A stretch of 25,667 bases of DNA from a virus. Numbering within the stretch: the first letter of the stretch is position 1; each line of letters opens with the position of its first letter. Both the position numbers and the translations under genes were made by a program. Below, piece after piece: positions 1-6,002 of this stretch. The notes under the pieces are model-generated. The model had not been told where the DNA came from, searched no databases, and saw only the letters and a list, made by a program, of their open reading frames with translations. The stretch covers positions 1-25,667 of the IMG/VR virus record IMGVR_UViG_3300010885_004433; one strand, given 5' to 3'.

Positions 1-55
1 AAAAAAGTTTGCAGACCTCTTAAAATCTCATGTGGAGAATACTATATACTCTTGA
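1..55 (+). CDS. 3' end of an upstream gene (partial, tentative)
   Basis: The second frame is open from the window edge and ends at a TGA at 53-55. It would encode a short C-terminus, KKFADLLKSHVENTIYS, with ordinary amphipathic composition. Frame 1 is also open to about position 87, so the choice of frame is uncertain. The stop overlaps the -35 box of the gp32 promoter, a compact arrangement typical of phages. No family can be assigned from 17 residues. Confidence 0.35.
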   Translation, partial: KKFADLLKSHVENTIYS

Positions 56-80
56 CAGGCGAGATTGCCTGTGATACAAT
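52..80 (+). promoter_or_regulatory. sigma70-type promoter for gp32
   Basis: A perfect -35 box TTGACA (52-57) is followed by a 17-nt spacer and the -10 box TACAAT (75-80, one mismatch to TATAAT). The predicted start is near 87, giving a leader of about 35 nt before the gp32 ATG. The spacer contains the inverted repeat CAGGC (56-60) / GCCTG (67-71), which could be an operator. This is a host-type early or middle promoter and not the T4 late TATAAATA type, which fits a replication gene. Confidence 0.8.
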
Positions 81-116
81 ACACTGATATACAAAACATA
101 CACTGATATAAGGAAC
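79..116 (+). repeat. Tandem 19-bp direct repeat in gp32 leader
   Basis: ATACACTGATATA occurs at 79-91 and again at 98-110. The full 19-bp period differs at only three positions between copies, and those differences in the second copy create the AAGGA ribosome-binding site (about 110-114). The first copy overlaps the end of the -10 box. The position, from promoter to ribosome-binding site, is where gp32 autoregulation acts in T4, but a regulatory role here is inference. Confidence 0.7.
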
Positions 117-121
117 ATACA

Positions 122-1033
122 ATGTCAAACTTTGCAACACTTAAGAAGTCTTCTTCCGATCTTTCTCGCCTTACTAAGGAGATTGAAAAGATCAATCAGC
201 CGCAATCAAATGACCGTGCAGAAGATACTCGTTTCTGGAAGCTGGAACGTGGTAAGGATGGTAATGGCTCTGCTGTTATTCGTTTTCTACCCGCACCTGC
301 TATTGATGGCGACGATGCTCTTCCGTGGATTCGTTACTTTGACCACGGCTTCAAGGGCCCAACTGGTAAGTGGTATATTGAAAACTCATTGACCACTATT
401 AATCAGAAGGATCCGGTTTCTGAATATAACTCTTCTCTTTGGAATGCTTCTAGCGATGATAACTCATGGCAGCGTAAGCAGGCCCGTGATCAAAAGCGCC
501 GTCTGCATTACATTGCTAATATCTATGTGGTTTCTGATCCGAAGAACCCAGACAATGAAGGCAAGGTTTTCTTGTTCAAGTTCGGTAAGAAGATTTTCGA
601 TAAGCTCAATCTCGCAATGCATCCTGAATATGAAGGAGATACTCCGGTCAATCCTTTCGATATGTGGAAGGGTGCAAACTTTAAGCTTCGTATTCGTACC
701 GTTGCTGGTTATCCTAACTATGACCAGTCTTCATTCGATAATGCGAAGGCTCTTTCTGAAGATGACTCTGAACTTGAAAGTATTTGGAAATCTGAATATT
801 CTGTCAAAGAATTTTTGGATCTGAAGAACTTCAAGTCTTATGATGATTTGAAGAAGAAACTCACCGAAGTTCTTGGTGATGTTGCTGCAACTACTAAGCC
901 TTCGGCATCTAAGGTTATTGATTCAGAAGATGATGAAATACCTTTTAAGGCCGCCGCACAGCGTAAGTCGGTAGTTATTGAAGACGAAGATGAAGACCTG
1001 AATTACTTCAAGGGTCTCGCTGAAGACGAATAA
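122..1033 (+). CDS. 32: gp32 single-stranded DNA-binding protein
   Basis: This 303-aa protein matches T4 gp32, which binds single-stranded DNA cooperatively during replication, recombination and repair. The clearest segment is the core around residues 128-160 (HYIANIYVV, DPKNPDNEGKVF, FKFGKKIFDKL), followed by GANFKLRIR and the GYPNYDQSSF stretch. The N-terminus is basic and polar, as in the cooperativity domain. The C-terminus is strongly acidic (DSEDDE, EDEDEDLNYF, ending AEDE), as in the tail that contacts replication partners. The T4 zinc cysteines are absent: the protein has no cysteine, although the His of FDHGF (about residue 75) is kept. Lysine is coded almost only by AAG (29 of 32 by hand count) and arginine mainly by CGT, unlike the neighbouring genes. 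The AAGGA site precedes the ATG at good spacing. It is transcribed alone, from its own promoter to its own terminator. Confidence 0.95.
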   Translation: MSNFATLKKSSSDLSRLTKEIEKINQPQSNDRAEDTRFWKLERGKDGNGSAVIRFLPAPAIDGDDALPWIRYFDHGFKGPTGKWYIENSLTTINQKDPVSEYNSSLWNASSDDNSWQRKQARDQKRRLHYIANIYVVSDPKNPDNEGKVFLFKFGKKIFDKLNLAMHPEYEGDTPVNPFDMWKGANFKLRIRTVAGYPNYDQSSFDNAKALSEDDSELESIWKSEYSVKEFLDLKNFKSYDDLKKKLTEVLGDVAATTKPSASKVIDSEDDEIPFKAAAQRKSVVIEDEDEDLNYFKGLAEDE

Positions 1034-1062
1034 TTTGGGTGTGAACCTGCTACCAAATGGAG

Positions 1063-1092
1063 AGAGCGGCTTTCGGGCCGCTCTTTTCTTTT
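1063..1092 (+). terminator. Intrinsic terminator after gp32
   Basis: A perfect 8-bp stem AGAGCGGC (1063-1070) / GCCGCTCT (1077-1084) encloses the loop TTTCGG and is followed by TTTCTTTT. It lies 30 bp after the gp32 stop. The minus-strand gene ends immediately beyond it (stop at 1091-1093). No T-tract follows the stem in the minus direction, so it should mainly stop plus-strand transcription. Confidence 0.93.
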
Positions 1093-3802
1093 ATGCTGTA
1101 GAACCCGGTGTAGCTCTAGTAAAATGTCCTGTACCTTCTCTTCCAAACTTAGAGCGTGTAATTGCTCTATGGTGTGAAGGAGAATGTTGATATTTTGCAG
1201 ATGTTAAATTATCACGCCAATGAACATCGTTATTCATCACGACATTAGTTTCTCTTGGTGTTGGAGGCGTTTGTTGAAAACTACTCTGGTTTTGTTTAGT
1301 TTGTTCTGAATCTGCGCTATAAGCTGATTTTTCATTATTTGTTACAAGTTCTTCAGCATTTCTTTTTTTATTTGATTCTACTCTCAAACCTGTACCAGAT
1401 TTAGTAATACCATTCTCTACTTCACCTTCATTGATCTTAGCTACCTCATCACCATTCTCATTCACCACAGATAGATTATCTTTCTCAGGAATAAAACCGC
1501 CTTGCGCCATAGTTTGCGCCGGTGGTTGTTCAGGCGGTATAGGTGATGCGGTCTGCGCTGGCACAGGAGTAGGTTCTGCTTGTACTGGCGGCGCCGGTTC
1601 TACAGGTGCTATTGATTGTACCTGATCAGAATCAACTCTACTTAATACATCTCCTGTACCAATACCATCTTTAGCTACAGTTTGTCCATCTTTAATTCTT
1701 GACCCAATACCATTAGCAATGCTATCGCCAACGGCCACAGAACCTGGATATTTTTCAGCTATACGTTTGTATTCTTTGTCACCTGGATGATAACCACCAT
1801 AGCCACTGTAATCTTGTGGTTGTTCTACTGTTGCACCTGATTCGGTCGCTGCTCTTAAGACTTCATTGTGTGCAGGAGTAAAATCTTTACCATCAGCTTC
1901 ACCTTCTCTAGGCGGTACAACAACAACTTTATAACCTTTAGCCTTAGCTTTATTGATTGCGGCAAGAGTATTGTCATATGTCTTGGATGTATCAGCCCAA
2001 TCATTTGTACCCATAGAAATAATCATAGTTCTTTGATTTGTAGGCTCTGCTGAAGTTGGTGATGCAGTAGATTCTTCAGCACCTTGTACAGGTTGTGGTC
2101 CATATTTAACGCCTTCTACTGCGCCAATTTGACTAAGAGTTGGTCCTAATACACCTCTTTCTCCTCCTAAATCAAAATGCATCAGATCAGGAGTTGTGCC
2201 GCCGCTTACTGTACCGAATGCAGCACCATGTGCAAGTTTACCTTTCAATTCAGGATGTCTGGCTTCCATTTCACCATAAACATGTTGTCCAAGTAATTTA
2301 TACATTCCCGTGTCATCAGCACCTTTGTTTGGTATTTCTTTACCGTCTGGGCCAATGATATGAAGATCAATAGCACCTTTGCCTTTTTGCTTGTGTTGTG
2401 ACTTTGATGTGTGTCCAGTTTCCGTATAACCTTCTGAGATATAGACCTTATAGCCTGCAGGCAAATGAGCAGCGCCTGCCGTAACAACTTCGACTAATCT
2501 AGGATCAACATCTTCTAAATCGGCATCTGCTGTTTTATCTAAGGGGATTAAAGTTGTGGTACCTTCTTTGTCTGCAATAGATTGTGAAGATGAAGGCGTT
2601 TCTGTACCATATAAAGTTTTTGTTGCAGCTACAATTCTTCTGCCTTCTTCAGTTTTTATCATATCTAATCTAACTTTGTTGATTTCTTCTGGAGTAGAAG
2701 CATCAGACAATGCTTTAGTGTAGGTTGTTATATCTTCTTGATATGCGGTAACAGCATTTGAAATTCTACCAGGCGCACTAGAAGCTATTTCTGCTTTGCT
2801 TGGTCTTTCAACATATTGAACAAAATCGTGAGCCATTTGTTTAACATCACCAGATGCTAAAGCTTTTTTATATCCACGACTTTCATCAGAACCGCCATAT
2901 TTTGCAGATTCACCTGAACGTTCTAATGCAATCCAATCATATTGAATTTCAGGATCTGTCCAATCAGCATTTTTAGTTTTAGCGTAGTTTTGAAGTCCTT
3001 TAAATCTATTACCTCCCCACTGCATCAAACCAAAATGTTCTGATTTCTTAAAATCTTGAATACTAGTATCAAAACCAGATTCACCTTGAACATTACCAGA
3101 TACGGCAGCAGCTTCTTCTTTAGTGAAACCTCTCTTTTGTAGACCATACATCAAAGATTGTTTCTTTGACATATTTTCAGGAGTAATACCAACTTGATTG
3201 GATTTTGCCTGTTCAATAATTTGTTTATCTGATAATTGAGATGCTTCGGTAGGTTTAACACGAATCATATCTTTGCCATCATTAGCCTTAAACTTTTCAA
3301 AGCCTATTTCAGATAGTTTATCATCAGGCAAAGCTTTTATATAGCTTACTTTATCATCATCGGTTGAGATACCATTAGGTCCTACTGCACTATAAAGACC
3401 ATCAACGTCAATACCTTTTTCAAGTAACTTCTTCTTCATATCATCTGTAGTAGGTGTTGCCGGTGTTCCTTGTGGATGAGCACCTGAATCTAGCTTAGTT
3501 TCTTTAGTATAATAAGGCTTTGCACTACCTTGATCACCGCCACCGACCTGATCATAGTTGCGACCAGCATCCAATAATTTCTTATCTATATTAGATGTTA
3601 TAAAATTGGTAACATCAGGTAATGCCTTTCTGTAATAATCTGGAAAAGCATCAGCCACCTGAAAAGGTGTCAATGAGTTCAGAATAGAATCTAAGAACGC
3701 TTGATTTGTATCAGCCGCTTGTACACGTTGTCCAATTGGTATACTCATTAGTTCAGAAAAATCTATTGTTAGATCGTTAAGTGCTGATGGGTCTATTGCC
3801 AT
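1091..3802 (-). CDS. Tail hub / tape-measure-like protein with lysozyme, M15-like peptidase and permuted SGNH domains
   Basis: This 903-aa protein is the last gene of the minus-strand tail operon. Residues about 205-350 resemble the phage tail lysozyme family (GNVQGESGF with the probable catalytic Glu at 241, then HFGLMQWGGNR). Residues about 430-550 resemble M15 zinc D,D- or L,D-peptidases: SQHKQKGKGAIDL gives His470 and Asp479, and DLMHFDL gives Asp539 and His542. The H-to-D spacing is two residues longer than the usual HxxGxAxD. Residues about 592-725 carry SGNH-hydrolase blocks in permuted order: MGTND (block III), YHP (block V), then VGDSIANG (block I, Ser694). A Pro/Ala linker (about 731-765) leads to GGFIPEKDNLSVVNENGDEV, reminiscent of C-terminal motifs in tape-measure proteins, then a His/Arg-rich end. 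No signal peptide or membrane segment is evident. It probably rides in the tail tip and opens peptidoglycan at injection. Its start overlaps the upstream stop (TAATG). Whether it is the tape measure or a hub enzyme is unresolved. Confidence 0.8.
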   Translation of the reverse strand: MAIDPSALNDLTIDFSELMSIPIGQRVQAADTNQAFLDSILNSLTPFQVADAFPDYYRKALPDVTNFITSNIDKKLLDAGRNYDQVGGGDQGSAKPYYTKETKLDSGAHPQGTPATPTTDDMKKKLLEKGIDVDGLYSAVGPNGISTDDDKVSYIKALPDDKLSEIGFEKFKANDGKDMIRVKPTEASQLSDKQIIEQAKSNQVGITPENMSKKQSLMYGLQKRGFTKEEAAAVSGNVQGESGFDTSIQDFKKSEHFGLMQWGGNRFKGLQNYAKTKNADWTDPEIQYDWIALERSGESAKYGGSDESRGYKKALASGDVKQMAHDFVQYVERPSKAEIASSAPGRISNAVTAYQEDITTYTKALSDASTPEEINKVRLDMIKTEEGRRIVAATKTLYGTETPSSSQSIADKEGTTTLIPLDKTADADLEDVDPRLVEVVTAGAAHLPAGYKVYISEGYTETGHTSKSQHKQKGKGAIDLHIIGPDGKEIPNKGADDTGMYKLLGQHVYGEMEARHPELKGKLAHGAAFGTVSGGTTPDLMHFDLGGERGVLGPTLSQIGAVEGVKYGPQPVQGAEESTASPTSAEPTNQRTMIISMGTNDWADTSKTYDNTLAAINKAKAKGYKVVVVPPREGEADGKDFTPAHNEVLRAATESGATVEQPQDYSGYGGYHPGDKEYKRIAEKYPGSVAVGDSIANGIGSRIKDGQTVAKDGIGTGDVLSRVDSDQVQSIAPVEPAPPVQAEPTPVPAQTASPIPPEQPPAQTMAQGGFIPEKDNLSVVNENGDEVAKINEGEVENGITKSGTGLRVESNKKRNAEELVTNNEKSAYSADSEQTKQNQSSFQQTPPTPRETNVVMNNDVHWRDNLTSAKYQHSPSHHRAITRSKFGREGTGHFTRATPGSTA

Positions 3803-4005
3803 TATCGTTTTCTGTTTCTCTTATTGGCGGCCTCTTGGTCACGCCTATCTTCTTCTTGCTTCTTCAAGTAGTTCGTCAATAAGTCAACATAAACAAATTT
3901 TTCCCATGGTATCATGCCTTCTAGTTCGGTTAGAGAGTATTTGTGGTATTGCATCAATGCAAAATTAGTATTATAATGATTTGTAATACTATCATACCCG
4001 AACAT
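3802..4005 (-). CDS. Overlapping 67-aa ORF, candidate -1 frameshift extension of gp26
   Basis: This 67-aa ORF sits between gp26 and the 903-aa gene and shares one base with each (TAATG junctions at 4005 and 3802). It contains ALMQYHKYSLTELEGMIPWE followed by KFVYVDLLTNYLKKQEE and a very basic tail (KRNRKR). A mid-sized helical protein with a histidine, an S-L-x-E-L run and a P-W-E turn is reminiscent of the short T-type extensions of tail assembly chaperones; this is a by-eye resemblance. It could be translated by termination-reinitiation at TAATG. It could also be made by a -1 slip on the T7 tract at 4011-4017, which leads exactly into this frame and would yield a gp26 fusion of about 308 aa. 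A gp51-like baseplate hub assembly role is the alternative reading, from position only. Confidence 0.7.
   Translation of the reverse strand: MFGYDSITNHYNTNFALMQYHKYSLTELEGMIPWEKFVYVDLLTNYLKKQEEDRRDQEAANKRNRKR
3966..3991 (-). repeat. 8-bp inverted repeat just inside the 67-aa ORF
   Basis: TAGTATTA (3966-3973) and TAATACTA (3984-3991) are perfect complements with a 10-nt loop. In the minus-strand mRNA this hairpin starts 19 nt after the slippery T7 tract. That is longer than the usual spacing for a frameshift stimulator, and the stem is AT-rich, so a role is uncertain. Confidence 0.4.
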
Positions 4006-4727
4006 TATAGAAAAAAATTTATAAAGTCTTTATACCTCACATTATGAACTTTGCCACAGCTTGGGCATGTTTCTTGACCAGTTATGTAGAAATATGGAAA
4101 ATTATCTATAAATTCTTCTAGTTTTTTAAACTGCTCTTGTGTTAGACCTTCAATAAAATTGTTTAGTTCTTCAGGCGTAAAATCTTTGTTAGTATAATAT
4201 TGCCCTTTTGAAAATACTTTATCTATGCAAGCCATGATAACTTTAATTTTAATAGTTAAAGCATCACTCTTATTGTCTAGCATCTTCATAGTATCATATG
4301 ACGGATATTTCATGGTAAATATTAAATCGCTATTAAATTCTATGTCTAATCCAATTTTAGGTCTAGCTATTTCTACATTTAATATATCAAGATTAATGGC
4401 AAAACGACCGCTGCATATATCACCACCATCTAAAGGTTCATTACATTTGAAATTGACTTTAATCGTTTCACCTATTGATTTAGCCCTTAATGCAATAAAC
4501 AAATAATCAATATCAAAGAATGGTAAAGCATTAACGTTTACATCACCACTTACTATACAGTTATTCAGCACTTGCTTAGTGATCTTGATAATCTCTTGCG
4601 GGTCTTTCGTTTGTGCTGCCATTAACAACATTTTTTCTTCTTTAACCAAAAATGGTCTAAACACGACTTCTTTTCCATTAGAAGGTAGTTTCAATTCATA
4701 TGTTGGCACATCAATCTTGGGTATCAT
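4005..4727 (-). CDS. 26: gp26 baseplate hub assembly protein (tail assembly chaperone-like)
   Basis: This 240-aa protein fits the T4 gp26 'T4 base plate protein' family. The N-terminal pattern PTYELKLPSNGKEVVFRPFLVKEEK is characteristic, followed by helical segments and a C-terminal CPSCGKVH (Cys221, Cys224, His228). Together with Cys95 and Cys105 this could form a zinc site. The N-terminal pattern (L-P-S-x-G-K-x-x-x-x-R-P-x-x-x-x-E-E) also resembles tail assembly chaperones of other contractile phages. The start is preceded by AAGGATAA, a good ribosome-binding site. The last sense codons are AAT TTT TTT CTA before TAA, forming an in-frame slippery heptamer. It lies downstream of the tube-like gene and upstream of the tape-measure-like gene, the canonical position of a tail assembly chaperone. 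Confidence 0.82.
   Translation of the reverse strand: MIPKIDVPTYELKLPSNGKEVVFRPFLVKEEKMLLMAAQTKDPQEIIKITKQVLNNCIVSGDVNVNALPFFDIDYLFIALRAKSIGETIKVNFKCNEPLDGGDICSGRFAINLDILNVEIARPKIGLDIEFNSDLIFTMKYPSYDTMKMLDNKSDALTIKIKVIMACIDKVFSKGQYYTNKDFTPEELNNFIEGLTQEQFKKLEEFIDNFPYFYITGQETCPSCGKVHNVRYKDFINFFL
4011..4017 (-). promoter_or_regulatory. Candidate -1 frameshift site (T_TTT_TTT) at the end of gp26
   Basis: In the minus-strand mRNA the gp26 codons AAT TTT TTT CTA TAA contain U_UUU_UUU with phase X_XXY_YYZ, a textbook simultaneous-slippage heptamer. After a -1 slip the next codons are TCT ATA ATG, entering the 67-aa ORF at its own ATG. The fusion would be 239 gp26 residues, Ser-Ile, and the 67 residues. 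The sequence is seen directly; use as a recoding site is inferred from its phase, position and gene context. Confidence 0.6.
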
Positions 4728-4736
4728 AATTTATCC

Positions 4737-5453
4737 TTATTTTACATAATTTATCTGAGTTCTATATCCACCAGTGAATATACTTTCTTTGCCATTAACT
4801 AATGTATCGGTACGAGGTGAAGGTGCCTTGTCATAATTAATTCTTTGCCATTTATAATATGTAAAGGTGACAGCTAATCTTTGAAACTGATCATCTGCCC
4901 ATGTCATCGGCTGTGGGCTGATACTGACAGGATATGCATTTAATAGTGTAATGCGATATGTTTCTTTAGCTGCTTTATCTGCACCATAGTCGGCGTACTG
5001 GCTAACATGAATACTTGTTTCATAATCTGATTTGAAGCTAAAATCAAAACTGTTCGTTGGGCTAATATTTTCCATCCAATCATCAAAGAACTGTCGCTCT
5101 AACGATTCAGAGCGGCATAAAAATGTCATGGTAGTGTCTTCATATTGAGATTGAAACGGCAGCTTTTGATTTGGACCATAGTAATGAGCATCAAGGCTTA
5201 AAAATGCTCTACCAGGCATTTCAGCCGCTTCACACAAATAGGTTAAATCTCTATTGAAGCCAGTATACTTTGATGGATTTGGTGTAGGAAAAGTGCCAGC
5301 GGCACCGTCTGTAATTCGTCTTGTCCAGCTAGGAAGATCAATACGAACAAAGAATCTGGCTGACTTGGCTAGCCCGCCAAATTTACCCATCTCGCCTAAA
5401 CCAGAATTCATTGTGGTATCTGATAATGGGTTTGTTATTGGTATATCTGACAT
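4737..5453 (-). CDS. gp19-fold tail-tube family protein, probable gp54-like tube initiator
   Basis: This 238-aa protein has the look of the T4 gp19/gp54 tube family. A disordered N-terminus is followed by FFVRIDLPSW, then YLCEAAEMPGRAFLSLDAHY, the YEDTTMTFLCR strand and FFDDWMENI, and a final strand YRITLLNAYPVSISPQPMTW. It is shorter than T4 gp54 (about 320 aa) and longer than gp19 (about 163 aa). In T4, gp54 starts tube polymerisation on top of gp48. It lies just upstream of gp26 (9-bp gap) and just downstream of the 167-aa gene (1-bp gap), in one operon. It could instead be the main tube protein. The N-terminal residues up to about 25 are low-complexity. Confidence 0.68.
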   Translation of the reverse strand: MSDIPITNPLSDTTMNSGLGEMGKFGGLAKSARFFVRIDLPSWTRRITDGAAGTFPTPNPSKYTGFNRDLTYLCEAAEMPGRAFLSLDAHYYGPNQKLPFQSQYEDTTMTFLCRSESLERQFFDDWMENISPTNSFDFSFKSDYETSIHVSQYADYGADKAAKETYRITLLNAYPVSISPQPMTWADDQFQRLAVTFTYYKWQRINYDKAPSPRTDTLVNGKESIFTGGYRTQINYVK

Positions 5454-5454
5454 T

Positions 5455-5958
5455 TTAGTTCTTTCTAATGAATAGTTCTAATGATAGTTGAGCAGCTTTA
5501 TCCCATTCTGTAGCGGGTATTTCAATAAAACGTGTACGCACATGACCATATAGGTATCGTTTGACACAAGGCCCAATCACAGATTTAATGCTCTTAGTTG
5601 AACTAAGCAGGTCATAAGATATCTGCAATCTAGTTTTAGGTGAATATTTCTTGGCTGTAGCATAGTCCTGAAGCCTGTTTAATAAGTTCATTCTTTGACC
5701 TGAATTGAGATAATGGATATTCAAACCTAAGAAACCATCATGATAATCTTCTATAGGAAATACTAGAGGATATGCATCGTATATTGCTAGTTTTGCTTTA
5801 GTTTTTGGATCATACTTGAAGAAGAACATTCTACCAATAGAAGCATAGGCTCTTTGCTGTTCCTGCATACGCAATAGGTTATCACGCATGGAGCTGGCGC
5901 TCCGTGCTTTCTCGCTCATCCAATCGAATAGTTCTTTTGATGTATATTTTTGTGCCAT
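5455..5958 (-). CDS. Conserved T4-like baseplate-operon protein of unknown function
   Basis: This 167-aa protein is the first gene of the minus-strand tail operon. It has no named domain I can assign. Visible features are a charged helical N-terminus (residues 1-40), the segment GRMFFFKYDPKTKAKLAIYD followed by PLVFPIEDYHDGFLGLNIHY, and CVKRYLYGHVRTRF near the C-terminus. The FPI(E)xYxDGFLGLN(I/L)HYL pattern is one I associate with conserved hypothetical proteins of cyanophage-type T4-like genomes, usually next to tail genes. It has no signal peptide or membrane segment. A structural or assembly role in the baseplate is inferred only from location. TAGGTAC just before the ATG offers a weak ribosome-binding site. 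Confidence 0.8.
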   Translation of the reverse strand: MAQKYTSKELFDWMSEKARSASSMRDNLLRMQEQQRAYASIGRMFFFKYDPKTKAKLAIYDAYPLVFPIEDYHDGFLGLNIHYLNSGQRMNLLNRLQDYATAKKYSPKTRLQISYDLLSSTKSIKSVIGPCVKRYLYGHVRTRFIEIPATEWDKAAQLSLELFIRKN

Positions 5959-5963
5959 GTACC

Positions 5964-5970
5964 TATTTAG
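5964..5970 (-). promoter_or_regulatory. Late-promoter-like CTAAATA before the minus-strand operon
   Basis: CTAAATA, a relative of the T4 late element TATAAATA, reads toward the tail operon and ends 5 nt before the ATG at 5958. If it were used with T4 geometry, transcription would start at or near the A of the ATG. An alternative upstream promoter for this operon is not evident. AT-rich sequence makes chance occurrence plausible. Confidence 0.35.
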
Positions 5971-5973
5971 TTC

Positions 5974-6002
5974 TTGACAGGTGGTTGACTACGTGCTATA
6001 AA
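5974..6002 (+). promoter_or_regulatory. sigma70-type promoter pointing antisense into gp4
   Basis: TTGACA (5974-5979), a 17-nt spacer and TATAAA (5997-6002) form a near-consensus promoter on the plus strand. It resembles the gp32 promoter, which also begins CTTGACAGG. No plus-strand gene lies immediately downstream. A transcript would run antisense through gp4 (6031-6468) toward gp48 at 6500. It sits in the 72-bp space between the two minus-strand genes. Confidence 0.5.

Noticed and set aside
1431-1625. Plus-strand ORF rich in Cys and Gly
   Set aside because: It lies opposite the Pro/Ala linker and adjoining sequence of the 903-aa gene and has no ribosome-binding site.
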